Positions 44,667 through 56,500 of a stretch of 64,000 nucleotides of DNA are shown here, piece by piece. Within the stretch, counting starts at the first letter, position 1. Each line of letters starts with the position of its first letter. The stretch comes from Prosopocoilus inquinatus. Its lineage: Eukaryota; Arthropoda; Insecta; Coleoptera; Lucanidae. The stretch lies in NCBI GenBank assembly GCA_036172665.1, contig CM069871.1, positions 7,564,001 to 7,628,000 of the forward strand, written 5' to 3'. The position numbers and the translations under genes were made by a program. The notes under the pieces are model-generated. The model did no database searches. It worked only from the letters and a program-made list of their open reading frames with translations, and had not been told where the DNA came from.

Positions 44667-45537
44667 TTTCATTTATCAGTTAAAATGAGAAACGAGATCG
44701 TACATATTAAAAAAAAAAAAACAAAAAAAGCAAAGAACGCGATTGTTTGATTGTCGCTCGGCCATCTAGATCTTCATTTTCAGATTAAATCTAAAAAAAA
44801 TATTTTTTCTTTACATTTAAATTCTAAAATCTCTTTCTCGATTACTTTCCTTGCAATAGCTGTTTCTTAGAAAGTTACTTTGTCTTACTTCCATCGATTT
44901 TTGATTTTTAACAAATTTTTAATTTTAATATTTTAATAATTTTTTGATTAAATTCAGGGTGGATTCAGTGCGATCGGGTTGACCTTGAAATTTGTTTTGG
45001 ACTTAAGTTCTAGATTTTTTACTTCTTATTTCTTTATTTTTAAATGTTTGCTTGGGTTTGGTTGACTTAGTTGAGTTGGTTTGACCTTGATTGACCGTGA
45101 CTATTTATGATTAATTTTAATAGATCTTTCATGTTAAAAATATTCAATGTTTTAATTTTCTTGTATGTGTTGTCCTTTAGATGAGTTTAGTTTAATTTTG
45201 ATTGATTTTTTAATTTGTATTTACTTACATTTTCTTTTCCTTTTTTATTTCTTGCTTGGATTGAGATTAGATTGGGCTTAATTCGAAATAGATATTTAAT
45301 GTTTGAATTTTTTCAATTTTATTTTTATTTTTTTGCTTTGAGTTGATTGACTTGACCTTAAGATTTATGACCTTCTTATTACGAATTATTACTATAAATC
45401 GGACGTATAGTATAATATATTTAGTGGCCTAATAATCAAAAATACATTCGAGAATTAACAACTAAGACTTACAGCTAAAGAAATTAATTAATTTAAATTA
45501 ATTATCTTAACTTTTAATTTTGTTTATATAATATTTT
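44667..45537. repeat. Long direct repeat, copy 2 (~870 bp)
   Basis: Partner of 41341-42170 with modest divergence and small indels, for example ATTAATTAATTTAAATTAAT inserted near 45482. It runs without interruption into AATAACCCAATTAAATCC, which in copy 1 is the right arm of the palindrome. Confidence 0.93.
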
Positions 45538-45560
45538 AATAACCCAATTAAATCCTTATC

Positions 45561-47480
45561 CTAATTGATTTTTTAATTTTTAATTTTTTTATTTCTTTTT
45601 CTCTTGGACTGAGTTGATATACAAGACGATCTAACCTTACACTTAAATTCTATTTCTTTCTCGATCACTTTCTTTACTGTAACATTTTCATAGCTTGGCA
45701 TTTGTTTCAGACTTAACTTGTATTTAGTTTTGATTTTTTTACTTTTGATTTTCTTCAATTTTTGATTTGTTTACTTCGGTTGAACGGTGTTAGATTGAAT
45801 TCAATTGGGTTGAAATTATTTTGGCTTCATTTCAACTAACATTACATTTAGAAAATATTTTACTTTTATTTTTTTAATTTTCTTGTTTGGGCTGAGTTGA
45901 TCCTCGGATAATTTTGGTTTAATATTAATTAAATTTAAAAAAAAAGTAATAATCGTTAAAAATAATACGAGAAATAGAGTCAACTCATTAACTTACTGTC
46001 GCCTGTCGGTTTTGTTTTTGATTTTCAGCAGCTTCTTTTTTTATTTGAAAAGACGAAAACAATTTGAAAAAGAACAGACCAAAGTCCTACAGTCCACAGA
46101 TATAATTAATTTTTAATATTTTTTAGATACTTTTGTTTTTTCTATTTTTTTTTTTTCATTTTTTACTTCGGTTGAATAGAACATTAACTTCAGTTGGGTT
46201 CGGTTGACCTTAAAATTTGCTTACGTTGGGATGACCTTGACCCAGAAGTTACCAATTAAACTTAATTGATTACAATTTATTTTTCAATTCATTTCTTTTT
46301 TCAATTTTTAATTTTTTACTCGAGTTCAATTCATCTTAAGATCGATTAGTTGGTTTCTAACATTGTTTCCAGTTCTACATTTTTTTCTTGGGTTGGGTTA
46401 GCTTGGCCTTGACATTAGTCGATTTCCATTAATTGTTTTTAAAAACTTTTTTTAGTTTCAATTTTTTAGAGTAGGTTGGGTTGACCCAATTAATTAATTT
46501 TAATTGATTTAATTTTTTCATTTCATTTCTTTTAATTTTTAATTTCTCACTTGGGTTTACTTAATCTTGAGATTGGTTGGCTTTCTTCATTGTTATTAGT
46601 TCTATATTTTTTCCTTGAGGAGGGTTGGCTTAAACTTGACCTCCATATTCTACGTTTGTTGCTTGGAGTGAGTTGGCTTGACCTTGACATTAGTTGACCT
46701 TCATTTTAATTGATTTTAGAAACCCTTTGAGTTTCCATTTTTTCGCGTGGATTGAGTTGACCTTAACCCAGAAGATATTAATTGATTTTAATAAATTTAA
46801 TTCTTTTCATTTCATTTCTCTTTAATTTTTTGCTTGGATTCAGTTAATCTTGAGATTGATTGGGTTTCCTTCATTGTTTTTGGTTCTACATTTTTTCCTC
46901 GTGGTGGATTGGCTTGACCTTGACATCAGTCTACCTCCATTTTAATTGGGTTTAGAAACTTTTTCAGTTTAAATTATTTTTTGCGTCGGTTGGGTCGCCC
47001 TTGACCCTGAGTTTTGTTGGTTAGGTTAACCGCCAACTTGTCAAAGTTGAAATTCAAATGATGTTAATCACGATATGCGTTCCCGACAACAAAAGCCTGC
47101 TACAGCCTACTTGACCGTTTTTTTTTTTATTGAACACTCGTTATTTTAATTAATATATTACACAAAAAGTTTTCAACTGCAATTTGTAGATTTTTTTATT
47201 TTCTTTCTAGACCGGTTTCGCAAAAGTGCATCGTCAGTAGAAATACAACTTTAAACTCTAGTATAAAAACAAGTAGAGTATTATTAGAATTTTTTTTTTG
47301 TTTTGTAAAATTTTCTAATAATTAAAAGTATTTTCGTTGATTTTTAATTTTCTTCAGTTTCATTTTGTTTAAGTTTTTTAATTCTAATTTTTTGCATCTT
47401 AATTGATTCTTTAAACTTATTTAGTTTTAATTTCTTTACTTGGGTTGGGTTGACCTTGAATTGTTTAGACTTAATCGACT
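45561..47480 (+). repeat. Degenerate tract of TTGGGTTGACCTTGA motifs
   Basis: At intervals of roughly 90-120 bp a G-rich motif such as GGTTGGGTTGACC (near 46476) or GAGTTGGCTTGACCTTGACA (near 46670) appears. The motifs are separated by T-rich spacers (TTTAATTTTTTATTTTTTT). The same motif is in the long direct repeats at 41.65 and 44.97 kb, so the tract effectively spans 41.6-47.5 kb except for inserted elements. The inverse orientation is found at 26.6-27.3 and 49.8-50.1 kb. Confidence 0.65.
47009..47143. repeat. Dispersed ~135-bp repeat, copy 1
   Basis: Shares GAGTTTTGTTGGTTAGGTTA, CAAAGTTGAAAT, ATGCGTTCCCGACAAC, ACAGCCTACTTGACCGT, a T run and ATTGAACACTCGTTA with 52334-52471. Confidence 0.9.
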
Positions 47481-48193
47481 ATCGACGTAATTGATTGGTC
47501 GGGTAGGTCACGTGGGATTCGGAATTAAAAGAAGACCCGATAACGAAAGCATAAAATTAAAAGGAGGAGGTTTAGTTTACAAGAGGATTGGATCCTGTAA
47601 TTCATCGAAGTAACTTTGGGATTGCTTGAAGAAGAGAATAATAAAGAAAAAAAGTGCAGTTCGAGGAGAAATAAAGTAATTTATTAAAAAGAGCAAGTGC
47701 AAGTTTTTATATGTACTATTTCAATGGCATAATTAGAAGTCATTTGAAATTTCTCAGAACTTTGACTTAATTGGTGTTTTGCAAATTTCATTTTGCGTCT
47801 CATGCCAACCATCCATCAATCAGTTCTACGCACATGTTTGTTTAAGCAGGCTGGAATAAGCGATAAACAAAACGACCACTTTAGTAACAATCATATGGTT
47901 CAGTGGAGAAGAATTTTTTTTTTTGAACTCGTGGCGCATGTGCTGACCTCACGATAATATCATCTCCGTCCAGGGCTTTTTGCGGTGATATAATCCGCTC
48001 AATAATCATTCACGATGATAATTTATATTAATAATTTGTTTTTTTTTTGGGAACGGTAATAACTGACACTTTTACTGTGCCAACATCAACGCTTCGTTTT
48101 GTTTTATAACGCGCATAAAATTTATTATTTATTTGGTTTTGGATCGTTTGTACATAGAAATCACGAGGCAGAAATGAAATTGGTTTGTATTTT
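47144..48193. other. Unassigned; includes repeat-poor sequence
   Basis: GACCGGTTTCGCAAAAGTGC then ATCGTCAGTAG near 47211 resembles the GAAAC...CATCAG motif of other arthropod repeats. 47740-48180 looks single-copy, with GCGATAAACAAAACGACC and AATAATCATTCACGATGATAA. No gene is visible. Confidence 0.45.
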
Positions 48194-48292
48194 TAATTAT
48201 TAGTATAGAGCGGAATCACGTATTTCGACGTGATCAGTAAGACACATGGATACATAGACGTCAGAATATGTGATTCCGACCGCTAATTATTA
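48194..48292. mobile_element. ~99-bp hairpin element
   Basis: AGCGGAATCACGTATTTCGA pairs with AGAATATGTGATTCCGACCGCT, and TAATTATTAG at the left with CTAATTATTA at the right. This is a short MITE-like hairpin. Confidence 0.75.
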
Positions 48293-49680
48293 AAAAATAG
48301 CCAAGGCACTAATTTATTGTCGTTTTTAAAGTATAGAATTAATCTTTCTTTGTTTTTTTCTTCTTAGCTTTTCACTTTTATAATATTTTCGGTATAATAT
48401 ACTTAAAGTAAACTGATGATCGCAGTAGCTCGTTTAATTTGAAGGTCCAACAAAGGCACTCTAGAAATATCCTTATATCTAATCTGATTTATTTGAATAT
48501 AATAAATGTGGTATTATATTATTAATCCGGACGTTGGTGGCGGATGCAACTCGGACGTAAACGCATTTTGTAAAAAAAAATTTTGTGATTGTGTTATCCA
48601 AATGTGCCTTTTCGAGTATAGGTCGAGTATTTTTTTTTCTTTTCTCTCCTTGTCTTCTTTGTATTTTATCTGCATCGCCGATCCATACGATTGCATACAG
48701 CAAATTGCCCTGCCCGTTTTGTTTTCCCTTACGAAAATGCATTCCGTATTTGTTATCTGGCGGCGCCCTTCGTACAATTAACCATTCCAAAGAGCACAAA
48801 CAATAATAAACTTGAAACTACGTACCATCCAATCAGGATACAAAACGAATGACGCTGCGATAAAAGGCGATAACACACGCGACGAAAAAAAAAAAAAGTT
48901 AGTTGTTATATTATGAATATGCGTGTGTGCTTTTAAAAATAGTTCGTTTAACCATGGGCGCGCGAGATAAGATTTATCAATTATCAGAATTTTGTTTTGT
49001 AACAATCCTTTCGAAACACATCCACATCTCCGGCCGCCTGCACAACACAAAGTCCCTCTTTTGATCCCGCGCCCTTGTACAAGTACATACCGTACACCAC
49101 AAATACCAAACAAATATTTCCGCCTGTGTTCTTCTTCTTTATGGGGACGCATGTTTATTGAAATAAATGTCATCGTTATTTATTAAATTACGATGTTGAT
49201 AATTTAATGGATCAGATAATTTTGAACTGTGTTTACACGTCCGCGTATTTACGTAAGTACACTCGCTCGCGTTACTTTCGGAACAGATTATAAATTTGTA
49301 TGAACTAGAATAATTCCTGATTGCGCAAGATAATGCAAAATTGCTTGGCTTTTAACTGCACACATTGGGATTTCTGCGTAATACACGAGTATACATACGT
49401 TCTGTCATTTTTATAAATATTATGATTCCGAACGTTCCATTTCATTAAATTCATTGATATTATTGCAGTTTAAGATAGCTCTCTGTCTATACAAACGGTT
49501 ACTTCCTTGTTGTATGTACATACGTACATTGCAACATCTTTATACAACACGTTTATTACAACATATTTTCTTCTTTGTCGTGGTCAACACGCAAACTGCT
49601 GTGTATCACAAACCGGTTTACGCAGTGTATGTTGGTAGTATGCTGATTGTATTGAAAACCAAACGTTAAAGTTGAGAAAA
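48293..49680. other. No supported gene; several overlapping chance frames
   Basis: Both strands are open over 48479-48806 and the minus strand over 48778-49173 (131 codons). None of these peptides is recognisable and opposing frames overlap completely. Composition is more balanced than in neighbouring DNA, so this may be single-copy sequence. No array is seen. Confidence 0.45.
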
Positions 49681-49800
49681 TTTTGTTGCAAAATGTTTTT
49701 TTGATTGCAATGAATCACTCGAGCAGCCTCTGTACAACTGTTTCAGCCCTATTAATGCAATGGGTTAGGTTAAAAAGCGATCGCAGGATGTCGCTGTTTA
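49681..49800 (+). mobile_element. Seven-member hairpin repeat family, copy G
   Basis: Shows TTTTTTTGATTGCAATGAAT, CTCGAGCAGCCTCTGTACAA, TTTCAGCCCTATTAATGCAA, then AAAAAGCGATCGCAGGATGT. The flanking 49800-49960 sequence also matches that after copy D at 27842 (AAACTATTCATTAAA, AAGCTCAACAAATCTTAAGA), so these two copies were duplicated together with their flank. Confidence 0.85.
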
Positions 49801-50110
49801 AACTATTCATTAAAGTTAAGCTCAACAAATCTTAAGATCAATCCATCAACACCAGTAAAAAATTAAAAATTAACAGTAAAAATTTAACAAAATTACATAT
49901 CAATTAAAATGAAGTTCAAGTGACGTCAAGGTCAACCCGTTTAGTACAAATTTACAGGTACCTATTAAAAATCGCAAAAAAAAACAAAAATATAAAAATT
50001 GTTCAAAATTAAAAATCAATCAAAATGAAGCTCAACCAATCTCAACGTCAACATAACCCAACTTAGTTCCGTTCAACCTAACCAAAAAATTAAAAAAGAA
50101 TAAAAATAAA
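49801..50110 (-). repeat. Degenerate CAAGGTCAACC motif tract
   Basis: CAAGTGACGTCAAGGTCAAC at about 49918 and CTCAACGTCAACATAACCC at about 50040 are separated by A-rich spacers. This is the reverse orientation of the 41.6-47.5 kb tract. The part to about 49960 is a duplicate of 27842-28020. Confidence 0.7.
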
Positions 50111-50454
50111 AAGAATCCGTTAAGTGCCAGATTTACTTTAGAATTGCCACTCACAGCCAAATAAAAATTAATTAACCTATTTTGGCCGCCAGTTGTTATT
50201 GTAGAAAAAAGTAAGTGAACGTCATGGTTGGCAATACTGACTCAAAAATTAGTAAATTTTCTTAGGATGATTACCTTTTAAGAAGTTACGAGCTAATTTC
50301 GGTAGCAATCATTTAAATTTGGTTCAAAGTTAAGCACAAATTTTTTTGAGACAACTTTATAAATTCACGTGAATTTGTATTTTTTTTTTGAAAAATTCGC
50401 TAGTTACTGTTTTGCATAAGAGAGCGCCGACGACCATTCCTCCAGCCCTGAGCG

Positions 50455-52050
50455 CAGTGGCGGCTCGTCGGGGTGGACAGGGTGGGCACTGCACCCTATG
50501 AAGTTGCACTTTCCGGTTCCTAGTCCAAAATCAGATTTGTTTAGAAGTTGCACCCTTTTTCCCTTCTGCAGTTATCGTCGATTCGTCGATTTCTTTTTGG
50601 TGAAATGAGTTGGAAAGGTAAGAAAAAGCTCTGTAAATCCTCCACTTAAATTGAGTTCAAAAATTACAAGCGCGACCGCGAGGGGAGGGAGAGACGTTCA
50701 TTTAATTGAGCAAATAAAAAGGCGTCGTTTCTGAATTTTGATTGTAACCCAAGAATGCGTTCGTCGATTGTTTTTTGGTGAAAGGCGTTGGAAAGCGGAA
50801 GAAAATCTCAATAAATCTCGCGTCTAAATTTTCTTCAAAAATTACAAGCGCGATCGCGAGGGGAGGGAGAGACGTTCAGTTAATTAAACAAATAAAATAA
50901 CGCGGCGCTTTTGAATTTTGATTATAACTGAAAAACGCGTTCGTCGATTGTTTCTTGGTGCAAGGCGTTGAAAAGCTGAGGAAAAGCTCAGTAAATTTCG
51001 TGCTTAAATTGAATTCCAAAATTACGACAAGCGCGATCGCGAGGGGAGGGGGAGACGTTCAGTTAATTAAACAAATAAAAAAACGCGGCGCTTTTCAATT
51101 TTGATTATAACTGAAGAACGCGTTCGTCGATTGTTTCTTGGTAAAAGGCGTTGGAAAGCTAAGGAAAAGCTCAGTAAATTTCGTGCTTAAATTGAATTCC
51201 AAAATTACAACAAGCGCGATCGCGAGGGGAGGGAGAGACGGTCAGTTAATTAAACAAATGAAAAAAAACGCGGCGCTTTTGAATTTTGATTATAACCGAA
51301 GAACGCGTTCGTCGATTGTTTCTTGGTAAAAGGCGTTGGAAAGCTAAGGAAAAGCTCAGTAAATATCGTGCTTAAATTGAATTCCAAAATTACAACAAGC
51401 GCGATCGCGAGGGGAGGGAGAGACGTTCAGTTAATTAAACAAATAAAAAAACGCGGCGCTTTTGAATTTTGATTATAACCGAAGAACGCGTTCGTCGATT
51501 GTTTCTTGGTAAAAGGCGTTGGAAAGCTAAGGAAAAGCTCAGTAAATATCGTGCTTAAATTGAATTCCAAAATTACGACAAGCGCGATCGCGAGGGGAGG
51601 GGGAGACGTTCAGTTAATTAAACAAATAAAAAAACGCGGCGCTTTTCAATTTTGATTATAACTGAAGAACGCGTTCGTCGATTGTTTCTTGGTAAAAGGC
51701 GTTGGAAAGCTGAAGAAAATCTCAATAAATCCCGCGTCTAAATTTAGTTCAAAAATTACAAGCGCGATCGCGAGGGGAGGAAGAGACGTTCAGTTAATTA
51801 AACAAAAAAAAAACGCGGCGCTTTTGAATTCTGATTGTAACTCAAGAACGCGTTCGTCGATTGTTTTTTTTTTTTTTTTGGTAAAAGGCATTGCATTTTC
51901 TTTTTTTTTTGCTAAAAGGCTCCGTACGCTCACGCTTAAATTTAGTTCAATAATTACAAGCCTCGAAAAACAAATTTATTTCGAAACTGGACCCACTTTC
52001 TCTTTTGCAGTCGTTGCCCACTTGCAGTAAATCATCACGAGCCGCCACTG
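50455..52050. mobile_element. hAT-like element filled with tandem repeats
   Basis: CAGTGGCGGCTCGT at the left is exactly inverted at the right (ACGAGCCGCCACTG). The flanks CCTGAGCG (50447-50454) and CCCGAGTG (52051-52058) match at 6 of 8 positions, as for an aged 8-bp hAT target duplication. GTGGGCACTGCA near the left and TGCCCACTTGCAGT near the right form a subterminal pair. The interior holds no transposase, only a ~183-bp tandem array (50580-51900). Confidence 0.88.
50580..51900. repeat. Internal tandem array, ~7 units of ~183 bp
   Basis: TCGTCGATT recurs at 50583, 50761, 50941, 51124, 51309, 51492, 51675 and 51854 (spacings 178-185). Each unit has AAAGGCGTTGGAAAGC, AAAATTACAA, GCGCGATCGCGAGGGGAGG, AGACGTTCAGTTAATTAAAC and GCGGCGCTTTTGAATTTTGA. 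The central units are near-identical and the outer ones diverged. Open frames here simply follow the unit. Confidence 0.95.
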
Positions 52051-52333
52051 CCCGAGTGTTTTAAGGGGTTTTAAATTTCGTTCGATCTTGAGTTGGGTTG
52101 GGTTGATGGGCTGCAAGTAACGAATGTTCAATTAAAAAAAAAAAACAGCCTAGATAGCCATGAATTTATTCTGAACGTCTAGCGTAGGGTTTTTCATGTG
52201 ACTAGCATGAAGCGTCACTTGCATTTCTAACCTCACTTTAGCTCAAAGAAGACATTTCAAAAATAAATGTTTATTACCGAATATTTATATTAAGTATGAA
52301 TATTAGAAAAAGAAAATTGCAGGAGCAGCTTTC

Positions 52334-52471
52334 GAGTTTTGTTGGTTAGGTTAACCGTCAACTTATCAAAGTTGAAATGACGAAATGATGTTAATCAGGA
52401 CATGCGTTCCCGACAACTAAAACCTGATACAGCCTACTTGACCGTTTTTTTTTTTTATTGAACACTCGTTA
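52334..52471. repeat. Dispersed ~135-bp repeat, copy 2
   Basis: Partner of 47009-47143, same orientation, with about ten differences. It also ends in ATTGAACACTCGTTA after a T run. Confidence 0.9.
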
Positions 52472-52879
52472 CAGAAATGACTGTATGTACAGCATGTTTT
52501 GCAAGAAAGCGGATGTTATACTTTTTCTGGATTTAGAAGCACTTAGAGAAAATCATATACATTTCTCGGAATAAATGTAGAGGTGATAAGGTGGTAAGAT
52601 AACCTGGTTGTGGTTTGTTGTCGTCGTCGACATATTTTCAGAGTTTTATTTGAGCAATGTCATCCTGAGTGCTTTGCCATTTTTACGAATTATCTGCGAA
52701 CATAGGTTTTCCTCCCCTGTTTTTGTTTAGCCAAGCCTTTTATCAGAAGAATCCTTAGCTGCACGGAGGAAAAAAAACCGGTGGCTCAGATTCGAAATGA
52801 ATTATAGGGAAATTCAGGACAATCCATTGTCCTCACGTATTATCTACAAAGTTATCTATAAAGCATAAATATGATAGCG

Positions 52880-53460
52880 CTAAAAGCGTATTATGTCTGG
52901 CGGCAGCGGCGTACGTGGCGCAAAATGAATGTGGAAAGCGAGGATCCAGGCGTAAGCTTTGTTTTTGCAACTTAGGATAACTGAGCTGCGGGGATGGAGT
53001 TATTCGCTGAGAGCATATCGTGGTGATTTGTCGCCCGACCTGACACAATAGTACAGTTGAGAATTGCCTGAGCTCGGCTCAGTTCGGAACGCGGCGTCCT
53101 CGCTCGGGCTACGTTCAATTACTTCGCCTAATTATCAGCTAAACAGTAAACGTACGCTATCCGCCGGCGCTCGCGCATAAATGTTGTTAGGTAACCGTCG
53201 CTGTTTGCTTCTTTATCTCGCGCACGTATCACCACCGGCGCTATTCAAATTCGCGCCTGACGACGTGCGCCCGCGCCAGCCGAAACAACCTGTAATCATG
53301 CATTAATAACGTTTAACTCAGCGAGGTTTAACAACGTAAATGTCAATCTTTTAGAAACGTCCTGCACGTAGTTATCCTGGCGCTCGCCTTTTTTGCGCGC
53401 GCGACGCCGCAGGTGCGACGAGGACGACGCGCACGTCAATTTTGATAATTAAAATGGTCA
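52880..53460. promoter_or_regulatory. CpG-rich, repeat-free block (candidate regulatory region)
   Basis: CpG density is far above the rest of the window: GGCGGCAGCGGCGTACGTGG, TCCGCCGGCGCTCGCGCATA, GACGACGTGCGCCCGCGCC, GCGCGCGCGACGCCGC. Between these are homeodomain-like words (CCTAATTATCAGC, ATCATGCATTAATAACG). None of the window's repeats enters it. It could be a promoter, enhancer or non-coding first-exon area; no TATA box or initiator can be assigned and no open frame of note crosses it. Confidence 0.4.
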
Positions 53461-53578
53461 CATCACAATACGGCAATAATTATATTAGCTTGGACAAACG
53501 TCATACAATGAATGTTTTGTAATGTACGCCAGTCGTAAATTTAGCAAATTATTTTTACAATTGTTGCTCACCTAAAAC

Positions 53579-56500
53579 ATTTCTATTAAGAAACTCAATC
53601 TTGATTCTTTGGTGGTGACACTCTTTTTAATTTAAATTACACAAAATCATTTAACTAATTCATTAAAACTTCCAAAAATAAAATAAACAAACTTCCAAAT
53701 TATCCTATTTCTAAAAGGTGACAGAAGATGTTAAAATGTTAGGTTAGAAAAGCTTTTTAGGTTAGAAAACTAGCCCTAAGCGGGCACACTTGAATTGTTT
53801 CTGAAACTCTTCCTTGAAGAAATTTGTTTCTCGAACTCTTCCTTAAAAGAAATTTATTTTCAGCAAACTGAAAAACTCTTTTCCGGATATTAAAAGGAAC
53901 AAAATCAATTGTAGCCGCAAATTAACAGATGGCGGGCTACTTACGTTTTGGCTAAGGTTGGTAAAACTGATATTGCATCAATCAGGTTGCCTCGTTTCTA
54001 CTAAGAAACTCAATCTTGAGCCTTTAGTGGTGACTCTTTTTTTAATTTAAATAACACCACCCCTCTGTGATTGATCGTCATTTATTTCTTTGCACAGTTT
54101 TTGTTCGTTTGTTCTCAGTGGCGTAACTAGAAGTCAAACCGCCGCCGGGTGGCAAAATTTCTACCAGCGCCTTAATATTATTATTATTATTATTTTATTA
54201 ACAAAGTAAAACTGAAGAAAAAATCATTTAACTAGTTCATTAAAACTTCCAAAAACAAAATAAACAAACTTCCAGATTATACTATTTCTAAGAGGTGACA
54301 GAAGATGTTAAAATGTTAGAAAAATTTTATATATGTTTAAAATGTTAGGTTAGAAAAGCATTTTAGGTTAGAAAACTAGCCCTAAGCGGACACCCTTAAA
54401 TTGTTTCTGAAACTCTTCCTTGAAGAAATTTGTTTTTCGAAATCTTCCTTAAAGAAATTTATTTTCAGCAAACTGAAAAACTCTTTCCCGGAAATTAAAA
54501 GGAACGAAATCAATTGTAGCCGCAAATTAACAGATGGCGGGCTTCTTACGTTTTGGCTAAGGTTGGTAAAACTGATATTGCATCAATCAGGTTGCCTCGT
54601 TTCTACTAAGAAACTCAATCTTGAGCCTTTAGTGGTGACTCTCTTTTTAATTTAAATAACACCACCCCTCTGTGATTGATCGTCATTTATTTCTTTGCCC
54701 AATTTTTGTTCGTTTGTTCTCAGTGGCGTAACTAGAAGTCAAACCGCCGCCGGGTAGCAAAATTTTTACCAGCGCCTTAATATTATTATTACTTTTTTTT
54801 ATTAACAAAGTAAAACTGAAGAAAAAATCATTTAACTAGTTCATTAAAACATCCAAGAACAAAATAAACAAACTTCCAGATTATCCTATTTCTAAAAGGT
54901 GACAGAAGATGTTAAAATGTTAGGTTAGAAAAGCATTTTACGTTAGAAAACTAGCCCTAAGCGGGCACACTTGAATTGTTTCTGAAACTCTTTCTTGAAG
55001 AAATTTGTTTCTCGAACTCCTCCTTAAAGAAATTTATTTTCGGCAAACTGAAAAACTCTTTCCCGGAAATTAAAAGGAACGAAATCAATTGTAGCCGCAG
55101 ATTAACAGATGGCGGGCTACTTACGTTTTGGCTAAGGTTGGTAAAACTGATATTGCATCAATCAGGTTGCCTCGTTTCTACTAAGAAACTCAATCTTGAT
55201 TCTTTTGTAGTGACACTCTTTTTAATTTAAATGACACCCCTCTGTGATTGATCGTCATTTATTTCTTTGCACAGTTTTTGTTCGTTTGTTCTCAGTGGCG
55301 TAACTAGAAGTCAAACCGCCGCCGGGTGGCAAAATTTCTACCAGCGCCTTAATATTATTATTATTATTATTTTATTAACAAAGTAAAACTGAAGAAAAAA
55401 ATCATTTAACTAGTTCATTAAAACTTCCAAAAACAAAATAAACAAACTTTCAGATTATCGTATTTCTAAAAGGTGACAGAAGTTGTTAAAATGTTAGGTT
55501 AGAAAAGCTTTTTAGGTTAGAAAACTAGCCCTAAGCGGGCACACTTGAATTGTTTCTGAAACTCTTCCTCGAAGAAATTTGTTTCTCGAACTCCTTCTTA
55601 AAGAAATTTATTTTCGGCAAACTGAAAAACTCTTTCCCGGAAATTAAAAGGAACGAAATCAATTGTAGCTGCAGATTAACTGATGGCGGGCTACTTACGT
55701 TTTGTTCAAGGTTGGTAAAACTGATATTGGATCTATCAAGTTGCTCCGTTTCTATTAAGAAACTCAATCTTGATTCTTTGGTGGTGACACTCTTTTTAAT
55801 TTAAATGACGCCCCTCTGTGATTGATCGTCATTTATTTCTTTGCACAGTTTTTGTTCGTTTGTTCTCAGTGGCGTAACTAGAAGTCAAACCGCCGCCGGG
55901 TGGCAAAATTTTTACCAGCGCCTTAATATTATTATTATTATTTTATTAACAAAGTAAAACTGAAGAAAAAATCATTTAACTAGTTCATTAAAACTTCCAA
56001 GAACAAAAGAAGCAAACTTCCAGATTATCCTATTTCTAAAAGGTGACAGAAGATGTTAAAATGTTAGGTTAGAAAAGCTTTTTAGGTTAGAAAACTAGCC
56101 CTAAGCGGGCACACTTAAATTGTTTCTGAAACTCTTCCTTGAGGAAATTTGTTTCTCGAACTCTTCCTTAAAGAAATTTATTTTCAGCAAACTGAAAAAC
56201 TCTTTCCCGGAAATTAAAAGGAACGAAATCAATTGTAGCTGCAGATTAACAGATGGCGGGCTACTCACGTTTTGTCCAAGGTTGGTAAAACTGATATTGC
56301 ATCAATCAGGTTGCCTCGTTTCTACTAAGAAACTCAATCTTGAGCCTTTAGTGGTGACTCTTTTTTTAATTTAAATAACACCACCCCTCTGTGATTGATC
56401 GTCATTTATTTCTTTGCCCAATTTTTGTTCGTTTGTTCTCAGTGGCGTAACTAGAAGTCAAACCACCGCCGGGTAGCAAAATTTTTACCAGCGCCTTAAT

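Noticed and set aside
48479..49173. Overlapping frames of 87-131 codons on both strands
   Set aside because: Opposite strands are open over the same bases and none shows domain-like content; likely chance in less AT-rich DNA.
50121..50446. A separate element directly left of the hAT-like element
   Set aside because: I found no inverted ends or repeats in this interval; it appears to be plain flank.
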